NCBI RefSeq assembly: GCF_900119185.1 | Contig: NZ_FPJE01000005.1 | Coordinates: forward strand, 124,001-188,000 | DNA: 64,000 nt | Source: Sinomicrobium oceani | Lineage (GTDB): Bacteria > Bacteroidota > Bacteroidia > Flavobacteriales > Flavobacteriaceae | Direction of reading: 5' to 3' | Shown: positions 17,750-29,700 of the stretch, piece after piece | Layout: each line of letters starts with the position of its first letter | Position numbering within the stretch: the stretch's first letter is position 1 | The notes under the pieces: model-generated | What the model was told of the DNA's origin: nothing | What the model saw: only the letters and a program-made list of their open reading frames with translations | Databases searched by the model: none | Translations under genes and position numbers: made by a program

Positions 17750-17778
17750 CCTATAGTATCCACGTAAACACAAGTATT

Positions 17779-18588
17779 ATGAAAACTTCACCTTTAAAAA
17801 TTTTATACATCCTGTTGACATTGTGTCTCCTGGCCTGTAAAGACGACGAAAGTACTACCGAATTTACCCTGATGACCTATAATATATACCACGGAGAGCA
17901 CTACTATAACCGGGGCGAAAGTAACCTTAAAGGCCTTGCATCCGTCATCAACCGTGTACAACCCGATTTTATAGCCATGCAGGAAGTAGACAGTATGACA
18001 GTGCGAACGGCAGGCTTTAACCAGGGCCTGAAAAAGGATCTCGTGAAAGAACTGGAAAAGCTGACCCGGATGCACGGTTTATTCGGAAAGGCCATAGACT
18101 ATAACGAAGGGGGTTACGGAGAAGGTTTGTTAAGTGCCGAACCGGTAGTGAGCGGCATTGTTCACCTGCCTACTCCCGAAGGCGGGGAAGGACGTGCGCT
18201 CATCTATGCCACTTATACCTATGACGGAAACAAGAAAGTAACATTTGCCGCAACACATCTGTGCCACGAATACGAAAAAAACCGTGTTGCCCAGATCCGG
18301 GTAATCAGCGATTTTCTCCTGAAACTCGGACATCCTGTTGTACTTGCAGGCGACCTTAATTTCAGGGAAGGTTCTGCTCCCTATAATATTCTGGCAGCTC
18401 ACTGGACCGATGCTGCCAAAGCTTTCGGTAACCCGGAAAACACCATTCCGGCAAATGCTCCGAAGTCGAGAATAGATTATATATGGGTGGATAAAAACAG
18501 CGCATGGGACATCAGGTCGGTCGATGTTCCGAAAGAAGACTACTCCGATCATATGCCTGTTGTAGTCAAAGCTAAGCTGAAGCAATAA
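17779..18588 (+). CDS. Endonuclease/exonuclease/phosphatase-family lipoprotein
   Basis: Exported protein of 269 residues with the DNase I-like fold used by nucleases, inositol phosphatases and sphingomyelinases. A lipoprotein signal ends at LLACKDDE (Cys about 20). Catalytic motifs: LMTYNIYHG near 33-41, FIAMQEVDS near 68-76, LAGDLNF near 190, SRIDYIWV and YSDHMPVV at the end. An in-frame start further upstream (17620) overlaps the previous gene and would spoil the lipoprotein signal, so I chose 17779. It is probably co-transcribed with the metallophosphoesterase. A phospholipid or phosphodiester substrate is plausible but unproven. Confidence 0.9.
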   Translation: MKTSPLKILYILLTLCLLACKDDESTTEFTLMTYNIYHGEHYYNRGESNLKGLASVINRVQPDFIAMQEVDSMTVRTAGFNQGLKKDLVKELEKLTRMHGLFGKAIDYNEGGYGEGLLSAEPVVSGIVHLPTPEGGEGRALIYATYTYDGNKKVTFAATHLCHEYEKNRVAQIRVISDFLLKLGHPVVLAGDLNFREGSAPYNILAAHWTDAAKAFGNPENTIPANAPKSRIDYIWVDKNSAWDIRSVDVPKEDYSDHMPVVVKAKLKQ

Positions 18589-18590
18589 AA

Positions 18591-18614
18591 AAAGGCCGGG
18601 ATGATCCGGCCCTT
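18591..18614. terminator. Bidirectional terminator between EEP-family gene and gltD
   Basis: GGCCGG, 6-base loop, CCGGCC. On the minus strand it is followed by seven T, a strong gltD terminator; on the plus strand the tail is weaker. Confidence 0.85.
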
Positions 18615-18672
18615 TCCACTTACACTAACACAAATAAAATAGAGGAAAAATAACTCTCTATTAAAATCTTTC

Positions 18673-20130
18673 TTACGCTGCGGGGAGGTCTCCTTTTTCC
18701 TTAACCGGAAGGGAAGACGATCCCATAAGGAATTTATCTACATGATGTGCAGCTTCCCTGCCTTCGGATATCGCCCATACGATAAGAGACTGCCCTCTTC
18801 GCATATCTCCGGCTACGAAGACATTCGGCACATTGGTCTGGTAATTATTACCTTTTATATTAGTTCTGAAATCCGTGGCAAGACCCAGTTGGTCTACCAG
18901 TGTATTTTCAGGTCCTGCAAATCCGAGTGCCAGCAAGGCAAGGTCGCAGGGCCACTCTTTTTCCGTACCTTCTACTTCCTTCAGTTGCGGGCGTCCCCCG
19001 GGAACTTTCACCCATTCCACTTCTATGGTCTTAAGGGCTTTGAGATTACCCTCCGCATCTTTTATAAATTCTTTGGTAGCGATACTCCAGTTACGCTCAC
19101 AACCTTCTTCGTGCGAAGAACTGTTTTTCAGCGTAAACGGCCAGAAAGGCCATGGGTTTTCGGCGGACCTTTCCTTGGAAGGCATAGGAAGTATCTCGAA
19201 ATTGGTAACGGATGCAGCCCCGTGACGGTTTGAAGTCCCTACACAATCAGATCCCGTATCTCCTCCACCGATAACGATAACGTGTTTTCCTTCTGCATAA
19301 AGTGCTTCTACGGGTTTCTCCAATCCATCCACCACTTCATTATTTCGCTTCAGAAATTCCATAGCCTGCACGACACCTTTGGCATCTGCTCCGGGAATAG
19401 GCAATCCTCTCCTTGAAGTAGCCCCTCCGCAAAGCACTATAGCATCGAATTCCTTCAACTTCTCCGCATCATAATTAACGCCTACATGAACCCCCGTACT
19501 GAATGTTATCCCCTCTTCTTCGAGAACCTCGACCCTTCGGTCTATGATATGTTTCTCGAGTTTAAAATCGGGAATTCCATAACGCAGTAATCCACCTACT
19601 TTTTTATCTCTTTCAAAAACAGTGACCATGTGTCCTGCCCTGTTTAACTGCTGAGCAGCAGCCAGCCCTGCCGGACCGGAGCCGATAACAGCTACTGTTT
19701 TACCTGTGCGTTCCTGAGGTGGTTCGGGTTTGATCCAGCCTTCTTTAAAGCCACGCTCCACAATGTATTTTTCGATGAGTTCTATAGACACCGGGGGATT
19801 GATAATCCCGAGAACACATGCGGATTCACAGGGTGCCGGGCACAATCTTCCGGTGAATTCCGGGAAATTATTGGTGGAATGCAATATATTAAGTGCTTTA
19901 ACCCAGTTGTTCCTGTATACAGCGTCATTGAAATCGGGGATCAGGTTACCCAGCGGACATCCGCTGTGGCAGAACGGAATCCCGCAATCCATACATCGTG
20001 CTCCCTGCTCATTGAGTTCGCTTTCGGTAAGGTCTACGGTAAACTCTTCGTAATTCTGTACCCTTTTTTTAACTTCTATATAATCTTCTACTTTTCTGTC
20101 GTATTCTAAAAAGCCTTTTAGTTTTCCCAT
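18673..20130 (-). CDS. gltD: Glutamate synthase small subunit
   Basis: NADPH-oxidising subunit of glutamate synthase (GOGAT), 485 residues. The N-terminal cysteine-rich part carries the two iron-sulfur sites (RCMDCGIPFCHSGCPLGN and CPAPCESACVLG). FAD-binding VIGSGPAGLAAAQ is near residue 148 and the NADPH site VIGGGDTGSDCVG near 285; the C-terminal VFVAGDMRRGQSLIVWAI is also typical. It passes electrons to GltB, encoded 39 bp upstream in the same operon. Length is normal. Confidence 0.97.
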   Translation of the reverse strand: MGKLKGFLEYDRKVEDYIEVKKRVQNYEEFTVDLTESELNEQGARCMDCGIPFCHSGCPLGNLIPDFNDAVYRNNWVKALNILHSTNNFPEFTGRLCPAPCESACVLGIINPPVSIELIEKYIVERGFKEGWIKPEPPQERTGKTVAVIGSGPAGLAAAQQLNRAGHMVTVFERDKKVGGLLRYGIPDFKLEKHIIDRRVEVLEEEGITFSTGVHVGVNYDAEKLKEFDAIVLCGGATSRRGLPIPGADAKGVVQAMEFLKRNNEVVDGLEKPVEALYAEGKHVIVIGGGDTGSDCVGTSNRHGAASVTNFEILPMPSKERSAENPWPFWPFTLKNSSSHEEGCERNWSIATKEFIKDAEGNLKALKTIEVEWVKVPGGRPQLKEVEGTEKEWPCDLALLALGFAGPENTLVDQLGLATDFRTNIKGNNYQTNVPNVFVAGDMRRGQSLIVWAISEGREAAHHVDKFLMGSSSLPVKEKGDLPAA

Positions 20131-20169
20131 GGTCGTTGTCTTTTTTTGCCCTTACTTGTTTAACTTCGA

Positions 20170-23100
20170 TCAGCCGTTTACATTGGCCATTAATGCTTCA
20201 CTGTCCAATGCCTTTTCCCTGGCGAGTCTTTCAAGCGCTTTCTTGTATTCTACAGGCATCACTTTGATAAACTTGCCCTGTTGCGCCTGCCAGTCTTCCA
20301 GAAGTCTCTTTGCCAGAGGACTTTCGGTATAGGCATAATGGTTTTCCACTAATTGCCTTACCTCGGTCAGGTCATCGGCAGAGGGCTCTTCCAGCCCGAC
20401 CATTTCCATGTTGAAACTGTGCTCTTCTATATCGTTGGAACCATTGTATATATAGGCTATACCTCCACTCATTCCGGCAGCGAAGTTCCTGCCTATTTTT
20501 CCGAGAATAACTGCTGTTCCTCCGGTCATGTATTCGCAACCGTGATCTCCGATACCTTCCACTACGGCTTTTGCTCCCGAGTTCCTTACGCAGAAACGTT
20601 CTCCCGCAATGCCATTGATATAAGCTTCCCCGGTTATGGCTCCATACAAGGCCACATTACCGATAATAATGTTTTCTTCGGGTTTGAATGTCGCTTTCTC
20701 CGGCACACGAACTACCAGTTTACCTCCGGAAAGTCCTTTCCCGAAATAGTCGTTGGTATTACCGTTTACTACCATGGTGAGTCCATGTGTAGCGAATGCT
20801 CCGAAACTCTGTCCGGCCGACCCGGTAAACTTCAAAGTTAAAGTGTCTTCAGGCAATCCCTCGGCCCCGTGTATCTTGGAGATCTCATTACTCAGTATAG
20901 CTCCCGTAGTACGGTTCGTATTATTTATAATGAAGCATTGCTCCATTTTTTCTTTTCTGTAGACCGCTGGGTGTGCTTTGCTCAGAATATCAAAATCCAG
21001 TACGTTTTCCAGTTCGTGATCCTGTTTTTTGGTATTGTATAATGCTACATGATCTCCTACCTGAGGTTTGTACAATATTTTGGAGAAGTCAAGTCCCTGT
21101 GCCTTGTAATGCTCTACAGCACTATTCATATCGAGTTTCTCGCTCTTACCGACCATTTCATTAATACTTCGGAAACCGAGATCCGCCATGATCTGGCGAA
21201 GTTCCTGAGCCACGAAATACATAAAATTGATCACGTGTTCCGGGGTCCCTTTAAAGTTTTTACGCAATTCGGGGTCCTGCGTAGCAATACCTACCGGACA
21301 GGTGTTCAGATGGCAGGCTCTCATCATAATACAGCCGGAAGCAACCAGCGGTGCGGTAGCAAAACCAAATTCTTCGGCCCCCAGTAAACAGGCGATAGCC
21401 ACATCGCGACCGGTTTTCAATTGTCCGTCACACTCCAGAACGATCCTGTTTCTCAAATCGTTGAGTACCAGAGTTTGTTGTGCTTCAGCAATACCAAGTT
21501 CCCATGGAAGCCCCGCATGCCTTAATGAAGTAAGTGGTGAAGCCCCCGTACCTCCGTCATATCCCGAAACAAGGATAACATCGGCTTTGGCTTTGGCCAC
21601 ACCCGCAGCAATAGTACCGACTCCTACTTCCGACACCAGTTTTACATTCACCCTGGCTTCCCGGTTGGCATTCTTGAGATCGTAAATAAGTTGCGCCAGG
21701 TCTTCGATAGAATAGATGTCGTGATGCGGGGGCGGGGAAATCAGACCTACATACGGGGTCGAGTTCCTTACTTTGGCTACCCAAGGGTATACTTTTGGCC
21801 CCGGTAATTGCCCTCCTTCTCCGGGTTTTGCACCCTGGGCCATTTTTATCTGTATCTCCTTGGCATTGGATAAATAGTTTATAGACACTCCGAACCTTCC
21901 CGAAGCAACCTGCTTTATCGCACTGTTCTTCCAGGTTCCGTTCATATCTTTATGAAACCTTTGCGGATCTTCTCCTCCTTCTCCGGAGTTACTTTTCCCC
22001 CCTATACGGTTCATCGCAACAGCAAGGTTCTCGTGAGCTTCCTGACTGATAGATCCGAAAGACATCGCTCCGGTTTTAAACCTTTTTACAATTTCTGTCC
22101 AGGGTTCTACCTCTTCCAGCGGAATAGGATTCAGGTTTCTGAACTTGAACATTCCACGAAGTGTCATCAGACGCTCGCTCTGCTCATTGATAATATCCGA
22201 GTATTCCTTAAAACTTTCGTATTTGTTATTCCGTACCGCCTGTTGAAGTTTTGCAACGGAAGCAGGATTGAACATGTGGCGCTCCCCGTTCCTTCTCCAT
22301 CGGTAATCTCCTCCTATATCCAGGCTGAGATCAGCGGCTATTTTTTCTTTTTCAAACGCTTTGTCGTAACGCTTGCGTATTTCTTTCTCTATTTCGTAAA
22401 GACCTATACCTTCTACCCGTGTTGCCGTATTACAGAAGTATTTATCGACAAACTTCTTATTGAGCCCAAGGGCTTCGAATATCTGTGATCCTCTGTATGA
22501 GTGCAGCGTAGAAATTCCGATCTTGTTCATGATCTTCACTATTCCCTTACCTATGGCTTTGTTAAAGTTCTTAACCGCTTTCTCTGCACTTTCGGCCACG
22601 ATATCCTCATTGGCCACAAGTTCTGCGATGATCTCATTGACCATATACGGGTTAATGGCACTGGCCCCGTAACCGAAAAGCATTGCAAAATGATGTGGTT
22701 CTCTCGGTTCCGCAGATTCTACGATAATTCCTACGGAAGACCTTTTTCCCAGTTTTTTCAGGGAGTGATGTACAAAAGAACAGACGAGTATCGCCGGGAT
22801 AGGCGCATAGCCTTTTTCTATATTCCTGTCGGAAAGAATGATCACATTTGCCCCTTCGCGAATAGCGACATCTATTTCGGAAATGATGGCTTCTAATCTT
22901 GATTCCAACCCGTTCAGCCCTTTCTCTACATCGTATAGTGCGGATATCGAACTGGCTTTAAAATCCGGATGTTCTATATATTTTATTTTGTCGAGGTCTT
23001 CGTTGGAAATCACCGGGTTCTGTATACGAAGCTTTTTGGCCTGCTCCGGAACCACATCAAATATATTGCGGTCACCTCCTATAGACAAACTGATATCGGT

Positions 23101-24702
23101 GACGATCTCTTCCCGTATTCCATCGAGCGGTGGGTTGGTAACCTGCGCAAAAAGTTGCTTAAAGTAGTTGTATAGCAGTTGTGGTTTTTCGGAAAGTACG
23201 GCCAGGGGCGTATCAAACCCCATAGATCCGATAGCTTCTTTACCTTCGGTTGCCATCGGGGTAATGATGGTCTTGATATCTTCCAGCGTATACCCGAAAA
23301 GTTTTTGCCGGGTATGAATATCTTCTTTCTCGACCGGGGTTTTATTTCCGGTATAAGGAATACTCGCAAGCGGCAGCAGGTTATCATTCAGCCACTGACG
23401 GTAAGGTCGCTGCGACGTGATTTCCTTTTTCACCTCTTCATCTCCAATGATACGTCCTTCATTCATGTCTACCAGAAACATACGTCCGGGTTCCAGACGG
23501 CCGTGATACTCTACATTTTCCGGTTTTATATCAATAACCCCGGTTTCGGAAGACATCACCACATAACCGTCTTTGGTCACCGTGTATCGCGAAGGCCTCA
23601 GTCCGTTTCTATCGAGCAGTGCACCGATATAATTTCCGTCGGTAAACGGTATGGAAGCAGGTCCGTCCCAGGGCTCCATAATACAGGCATTGTATTCATA
23701 AAACGCCTTTTTGGTATCATCCATCGACTGATGTTTCTCCCAGGCTTCCGGCACCATCATCATCATAGCTTCCGGCAATGATCTCCCGGTTTGCAACAGT
23801 AGTTCCAGTACCATATCCATAGATGCGGAATCGGATTTTCCTTCCAGGACGATCGGAGGAATATTTTTCAGGTCATCCCCGAAAATCTCGCTTTTAAAAA
23901 GCTCTTCCCTTGCCTTCATGCGGCTGAGATTTCCTTTGAGGGTATTGATCTCACCATTGTGACACATATAACGGAAAGGCTGGGCAAGATCCCAGGTAGG
24001 GAAGGTATTGGTAGAGAACCTTTGGTGTACCAGAGCGAGCTTGGTAACTACATCGGGCTCGTTAAGATCTTTATAGTACCTGTTAATATCCTGAGGCATT
24101 AACAATCCTTTATATATAATAGTTGTTGTCGAAAGGCTTGCGAAGTAAAAATAATCGGCTTCGGAAAAATTGGACTGAAGAACCTGGTGTTCCGCAATCT
24201 TCCGGGCCGCATATAGCTTGGCATTGAATTCGCTCTCGGAAAGCTCCTGCCCGTTTTTGCCTACGAATACCTGCATTACGGTAGGTTCTGACTCTGCGGC
24301 AATGGTTCCTATACAACCGTGATCGACGGGAACTTTTCTCCAGCCTATGATATTCAACCCCTGCTTTGCTATATTATCTTCGAATATCCTGGTACATACC
24401 TTGACCTGGTTAGGCGATTTGGGTAAGAAGAGCATTCCTACGGCATACTCCTTGGATTCAGGAATTTCAAAACTACACGCTTTCTTGAAAAAATCATGGG
24501 GTATTTCGATCAATATACCTGCACCATCTCCTGTTTTACCATCCGCACTAACAGCTCCCCTGTGTTCCAGCCGGATCAGGATATCAAGGGCCTTATGAAT
24601 AATATCATTGGTCCTTTTCCCTTTGAGGTTACAAATAAAACCTGCTCCACAATTGTCATGTTCAAACTCCGGGGAATAAAGTCCTTGCTGTTTAAGTTTC
24701 AT
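20170..24702 (-). CDS. gltB: Glutamate synthase large subunit
   Basis: Large GOGAT subunit, 1510 residues, converting glutamine and 2-oxoglutarate to two glutamates. Domain order: class II glutamine amidotransferase whose nucleophile is Cys18 in HDNCGAGFI, so a 17-residue propeptide must be removed; a central domain; the FMN/iron-sulfur synthase domain ([11 protein letters not shown], then [11 protein letters not shown], and the Cys cluster in [17 protein letters not shown]); and the C-terminal GXGXG beta-helix (GHDHG-like [13 protein letters not shown]). It is the first gene of gltBD. Ammonia released by the amino-acid dehydrogenase or amine operon in this window would pass to glutamate through this enzyme. 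Confidence 0.98.
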   Translation of the reverse strand: MKLKQQGLYSPEFEHDNCGAGFICNLKGKRTNDIIHKALDILIRLEHRGAVSADGKTGDGAGILIEIPHDFFKKACSFEIPESKEYAVGMLFLPKSPNQVKVCTRIFEDNIAKQGLNIIGWRKVPVDHGCIGTIAAESEPTVMQVFVGKNGQELSESEFNAKLYAARKIAEHQVLQSNFSEADYFYFASLSTTTIIYKGLLMPQDINRYYKDLNEPDVVTKLALVHQRFSTNTFPTWDLAQPFRYMCHNGEINTLKGNLSRMKAREELFKSEIFGDDLKNIPPIVLEGKSDSASMDMVLELLLQTGRSLPEAMMMMVPEAWEKHQSMDDTKKAFYEYNACIMEPWDGPASIPFTDGNYIGALLDRNGLRPSRYTVTKDGYVVMSSETGVIDIKPENVEYHGRLEPGRMFLVDMNEGRIIGDEEVKKEITSQRPYRQWLNDNLLPLASIPYTGNKTPVEKEDIHTRQKLFGYTLEDIKTIITPMATEGKEAIGSMGFDTPLAVLSEKPQLLYNYFKQLFAQVTNPPLDGIREEIVTDISLSIGGDRNIFDVVPEQAKKLRIQNPVISNEDLDKIKYIEHPDFKASSISALYDVEKGLNGLESRLEAIISEIDVAIREGANVIILSDRNIEKGYAPIPAILVCSFVHHSLKKLGKRSSVGIIVESAEPREPHHFAMLFGYGASAINPYMVNEIIAELVANEDIVAESAEKAVKNFNKAIGKGIVKIMNKIGISTLHSYRGSQIFEALGLNKKFVDKYFCNTATRVEGIGLYEIEKEIRKRYDKAFEKEKIAADLSLDIGGDYRWRRNGERHMFNPASVAKLQQAVRNNKYESFKEYSDIINEQSERLMTLRGMFKFRNLNPIPLEEVEPWTEIVKRFKTGAMSFGSISQEAHENLAVAMNRIGGKSNSGEGGEDPQRFHKDMNGTWKNSAIKQVASGRFGVSINYLSNAKEIQIKMAQGAKPGEGGQLPGPKVYPWVAKVRNSTPYVGLISPPPHHDIYSIEDLAQLIYDLKNANREARVNVKLVSEVGVGTIAAGVAKAKADVILVSGYDGGTGASPLTSLRHAGLPWELGIAEAQQTLVLNDLRNRIVLECDGQLKTGRDVAIACLLGAEEFGFATAPLVASGCIMMRACHLNTCPVGIATQDPELRKNFKGTPEHVINFMYFVAQELRQIMADLGFRSINEMVGKSEKLDMNSAVEHYKAQGLDFSKILYKPQVGDHVALYNTKKQDHELENVLDFDILSKAHPAVYRKEKMEQCFIINNTNRTTGAILSNEISKIHGAEGLPEDTLTLKFTGSAGQSFGAFATHGLTMVVNGNTNDYFGKGLSGGKLVVRVPEKATFKPEENIIIGNVALYGAITGEAYINGIAGERFCVRNSGAKAVVEGIGDHGCEYMTGGTAVILGKIGRNFAAGMSGGIAYIYNGSNDIEEHSFNMEMVGLEEPSADDLTEVRQLVENHYAYTESPLAKRLLEDWQAQQGKFIKVMPVEYKKALERLAREKALDSEALMANVNG

Positions 24703-25018
24703 ATCTTCTGAGTGATTGGTGTTACAAAATCATCAACGAAATTAACACATATACATAAATATATGCATACGAATATAAAATTGACACAAATTAATTGGAG
24801 TTTCTTAAAATATCATTGACGATAATCTAAAAACATTACTGTAAACAGAAGAAATTACAGATATGCTATTTCAGACCCCATTTTAAACACCACCCCTCAA
24901 AAAAACACCACTTACCACTCCTTAAAACAAAATAAAACCCAACACCCCCTATAAATAAAAAATAAAATCCCCTAAAAAACACACTAAAAACACAACAACC
25001 CCTCAACAAAACGAGGTT
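24703..25018. other. gltB upstream region with a G-free tract
   Basis: No gene seen. The region is very AT-rich next to gltB and contains 138 consecutive bases without G on the plus strand (24875-25012). It should hold the gltB promoter, but I cannot point to a clean TAnnTTTG box. Confidence 0.6.
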
Positions 25019-25068
25019 ACTAAAAATAAAAAGGGAGAAAAGCGATGATTAATCACCTGCTTTTCTCC
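25019..25068 (-). terminator. Terminator of the RND efflux operon
   Basis: On the minus strand GGAGAAAAGC pairs with GCTTTTCTCC around a 15-base loop, followed by a T-rich tail. It closes the operon about 100 bp after the outer-membrane factor stop. Confidence 0.88.
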
Positions 25069-25169
25069 ATAGGATTCACTATCCACTTGAATGGATCCTT
25101 CTTTATTATTAAATCTCAAAAGTCGTATTATCTCACCAATATATGATAAAAATACTACTTCTCTGTGAC

Positions 25170-26648
25170 TTATTGCCAACCTCCTCCCAGGCTCCGGTAC
25201 AATTCGATATTGGCAAGTAGTATTTGCATTTTGATATCGATAAGTCCGAGTTCACTATCCAGCGCATCACTTTGTGCGGTGATAACTTCCAGGTAATTGG
25301 CAAAACCACTTCTGAAGAGAAGTGCGGCATCCGTAACTCCTCTCTGGGTCGTATTCAAACGTTCTTTTGTAAGTACATATTCTTCTTCGAGTTTGTCGAG
25401 TGTGATCATGGCATCGGAAACTTCTCTTACCGCATCAATGATCTTCTCTTTAAAATCGAGCTGAGCCATTTGCCGCCTTGCCAGGGCTTTCTTGTAATTA
25501 GTCTTCAGTTTTCGCTGTTGAAATATGGGCTGGAAAATAGCCCCGTTAATCAAGGCAAACAGGGATTCGGCCGGGGTGGAAAACAATCTATTAGACTGAT
25601 AGGAATCGAGCCCCATACTGGCATCGATGGTCAGGGTCGGGTATTTCAGAGCCTGTGCTATCCCTACCTCAGCGTTACTCGCTATCAGCTCGTATTCCGA
25701 AGCCGCAACATCGGGTCGGTTTTGCAACAACTCCATAGGCACTCCCGTATTGTAATTTCCATTAAATGCAGCGTTGTCCAGATGTCCCCGGATTTCAATG
25801 GGTTGCGGCTCCCTTCCCAACAGGGCATTCAACCTGTTTTCCTGAAGTGCATATTCTCTTTCTATCTGTGGTATCAGGGCTTCAAATCTCAGCTTTTGGG
25901 ATTTGGTTTGACGTACCGCCAGTGAAGTAGCCTCTCCGGCATCGTATTGCAGTTCTACGATTTTTAATGTATTCTCATTGAGACTGAGGTTTCTTTTGGC
26001 CACGGCCAGTTCCGATTTTAGTCTAAGCAATTCGTAATATGTAGAAGCTACTTCTGCAACGAGTGCAGTTTGTACGGCCTTCTTGAATTCCTCATTTTGC
26101 ATATAGGCCGCACGGGCAGCATCTTTTTTCCATCGAAGCTTTCCCCAAAGCCCTATCTCCCAACTGGTACTAACCCCTATATTATAAGACAGCCGCTCTG
26201 TGTACAGGCTTCTCGGCGGATTTTCTCCGTGAATTCTACGCCCGCGGTTAGAGCCGTAGTTATTGTGATAAAAACCCCGGTAATCCCTGGTATATCCGGG
26301 CCCACCTCCCAGCGAAGGATAAAAATTGGCTCGTGCCTGTAACAAATCCTGCCGGCTCATTTCGAGGACCTGAACTGCTCTTTGCATATCCAGGTTATTA
26401 ATCAGTGCCGTATCAATCAGAGAAACCAGATCATAATCCCCGAAAAATTCTATCCATTTCATACGTGCCATAGGAATGCTATCCAGACTATCGGTGGCAA
26501 TACTATCCAACCTGCTCAAACTTCCGTGATATTCTTCCGGGAGCACATCAAAATCGGGCCTTTCATACGGGTCTCCTACCTTACATCCTGTTACAGCTGC
26601 CAGGAGGAAAACAACAACACCTAATCTTTTTATATTTTTCGAAAACAT
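25170..26648 (-). CDS. RND efflux outer-membrane lipoprotein (TolC/NodT family)
   Basis: Outer-membrane channel of a tripartite pump, 492 residues. I use the ATG at 26648 (MFSKNIKRLG), which gives a clean lipoprotein signal ending LLAAVTGCKVGDPYERP; an upstream in-frame ATG at 26672 would put eight polar residues before it. Two repeats of the outer-membrane efflux domain are visible, with the typical NNLDMQRAVQVLEMSRQDL and SWEIGLWGKL in the first and LQNRPDVAASEYELIASNAEVG in the second. It is the last gene of the MFP-RND-OMF operon. Confidence 0.94.
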   Translation of the reverse strand: MFSKNIKRLGVVVFLLAAVTGCKVGDPYERPDFDVLPEEYHGSLSRLDSIATDSLDSIPMARMKWIEFFGDYDLVSLIDTALINNLDMQRAVQVLEMSRQDLLQARANFYPSLGGGPGYTRDYRGFYHNNYGSNRGRRIHGENPPRSLYTERLSYNIGVSTSWEIGLWGKLRWKKDAARAAYMQNEEFKKAVQTALVAEVASTYYELLRLKSELAVAKRNLSLNENTLKIVELQYDAGEATSLAVRQTKSQKLRFEALIPQIEREYALQENRLNALLGREPQPIEIRGHLDNAAFNGNYNTGVPMELLQNRPDVAASEYELIASNAEVGIAQALKYPTLTIDASMGLDSYQSNRLFSTPAESLFALINGAIFQPIFQQRKLKTNYKKALARRQMAQLDFKEKIIDAVREVSDAMITLDKLEEEYVLTKERLNTTQRGVTDAALLFRSGFANYLEVITAQSDALDSELGLIDIKMQILLANIELYRSLGGGWQ

Positions 26649-26721
26649 GTATTTTATTGTTTTTATCGTCAATTAGTTTTTCAGGAACTACTACACTACG
26701 GGCTTATATTATTCGTCATCC

Positions 26722-29700
26722 TTAATCCTTAATCTCCATCTTAAACCTGTCCTGCAGCTGCTGGAAGATATAAGCGAGTACTGGAATGAAAATGATACCG
26801 AGGAAAATACCGAATATCATCCCTCCTGCAGTACCTATACTTACGGACCTTGTACCCTGTGCGGATGAACCTACCGAAAACATCAGTGGCACTAATCCGG
26901 CCGTAAAGGCAAAAGAGGTCATCATAATCGGGCGTATACGCAGGGCACAGGCCTCTATGACCGCATCGCTCACCTGCAATCCGGCCCTTCTTTTCTGGGC
27001 GACAAATTCCACAATAAGAATAGCGTTTTTGGCAAGCAACCCGATAAGCATGATCACACCGATCTGTACATAAATATTATTATCAACCCCTGCCAGATTA
27101 ATGGCTGCAAATACCCCGAGAATACCTGCGGGAAGGGAAAGGATCACCGCCATAGGCAACCAGAAACTTTCGTACTGCGCAGACAGGATAAAGTAAATCA
27201 ATACAATACTCACTATAAATACCAGAATAGTATCGGATCCGGACTTTCGTTCCTCCAGGCTCATCCCCGTCCACTCGAAACCAAGGTTAGCAGGCAGTTT
27301 TTCCTCACTCAATTCTTCTATGGCACCCATCACATCCCCGGTACTGTATCCTTTGGCAGGAGAGATGTTGATCCGCGCAGCGTTATAGAGGTTATACCGG
27401 AACACGGTTTCCGGTCCGAATGTCTGTTCCAATCGTACGAAAGCACTTAAGGGCACCATCTCACCTTTATCGTTTTTAACCATAATAGAATTGATGGCTT
27501 CCGGAGTCTCTCTGTATTGCACATCAGATTGCATATACACCATATACTGACGGGTAAAACGGTTGAAATCCCCTACCCTTGTACGTCCGAAGTTCGATTG
27601 CAGGGTAAACATCATCTCTTTTACACTCACTCCCAACGCTTTGGCTTTATCATAATCAATTTCAATACGCAACTGGGGGAAATTGGTGTTAAAAGAGGTA
27701 AACGCCTTCTCAATCTCCTTACGGTCTGTAAGTTCACGGATAAATTCATTGATCAGCAGGCCGAATTCTCCCATATCACCGTCGCTCATATCCTGGAGTA
27801 CGATCTGCACCCCGTCGAAATCACCAAATCCCTGAACGGTAGGCCTCGGATACATATTTACCTTAGCCTCGCTAACCACTCCCATTTTTTCGGTAAGGCT
27901 CCGTATTACTTCTTCTATATCACTTATTTTACCACGATCTGCAATATCCTTGAGCATCACATATCCCAAACCTGTGGAGGAGCTTTCGGACCCGTCTACG
28001 ATATTGTATCCGGAAACCGTGTTAACACTGGCTACGGCTTCTTCCTGCTGTAATATGGAATCCATCTCTTTGAGCACTTCACTGGTGCGGTGCAGGGAAG
28101 AACCCTCGGGCATGGTAAGGGCAAAGATCAGGAAGTTATCGTCTTCCGTAGGCACAAATCCCTTGGGCGTACGGCCAGACAGGAAGACAGTCAGCAAAGC
28201 TACCACGAGCAATGCTCCCATAGTCCACCATTTATGTACCAAGGACCATTTGACTATACTCAGGTACTTGGCCGTAAATTTATCGAAAAGCGAATCGAAT
28301 TTCTTCAACCCCTTATCTCTTACTTTTTTGGCTTTTTGTAATTTCCTGGAATTACTGATACGTTGCATCAGTGTGGACTTCCCTGTATTCTTTTCTTCCT
28401 TTTCTCCGTTTTTCAGGATCAGTGCACTTAGTACAGGTACGAGGGTAAGTGCGTTTATCGCAGATATGAGTACCGCAAAAATAATGGTATAGGCAAATTC
28501 CTTGTAGAATACCCCTACCGGTCCTTCGAGAAACCCTACGGGCAGGAATACTGCAGCGATCACAATAGTAATGGAAATAATGGCTCCGGTAATTTCATCC
28601 ATAGCAGCATTTACAGCCTGCTTAACCCCCATACCGTGATCTTCCATTTTTTCGTAAATGGCCTCGATGACCACAATGGCATCATCCACCACAATACCGA
28701 TAGCCAGTACTATAGAGAGCATACTCAAGACATTCATGGTAGCCCCGATAAACTGCAGGAAGAAAAAGGTACCAACCAGTGAGACCGGAATTGAGATAGC
28801 CGTAATAATGGTGGCCCGAAAATCCTGCAAAAAGATAAACACTACGAGAAACACCAGGATAAAGGCTTCCACCAAGGTTTTTTTCACGTGATGCATGGAT
28901 TCGTCGATCTGATCCCGGACACTATAAGAAATACTGTAATCCATACCTTCGGGAAAGGCCTGCGCCTGTTTTTCCAGAACTGCACGTACACCTTCGTCGA
29001 TCTCCACGGCATTTGCTCCCTGTTGCTGTACGATATCGATAGTCACGGCCGATTTGCCGTTCAGTTTATTGTCACTGGCATAGTTTGTTGCTCCGAATTC
29101 CAGTCGCGCCACATCTTTAAGATGCAACTGCGTTCCGTCCTTTTCTGTTTTTATAACCAGGTTTTCATATTGCTCCGGCTCACTAAAACGTCCGTCGTGT
29201 TTTAATACGATCTCAAATACCTCATCGGAATTTTCTCCGAACTTCCCCGGCGCTCCTTCAAAACTCTGATCTCTTACCTGGTTGTAGACATCACGGGGAG
29301 TGAGCCCGTACACAGCGAGTTTTTCCGGATTGATCCATATCCTCATGGCATAATCCCGGGAACGTAATATGGAGGCCTCTGCGATACCGCTTACTCTTTT
29401 GAGCTCCCGCCGGATCTTCATACGGGTATAGGCATTCAGGAAAGTCTCATCATACGTACCGTCCTCACTGTATATATTGATGGTCATCAATGTCCCCTTC
29501 AACCTTTTGAGCACTACAATACCTGCTTCCACTACCTCCGGAGGAATCTGTTCCATAACCTGTGAAATACGGTTCTGGACTTCTACGGCTGCCGTGTTCG
29601 GGTCTGTTCCCGGCTCGAAATATACGGTAGAACGCCCTCTACCGGAGCTGGTAGCGGTGGAGTTGATATAACTCATATTTTCCGCCCCGTTGATCGCCTC

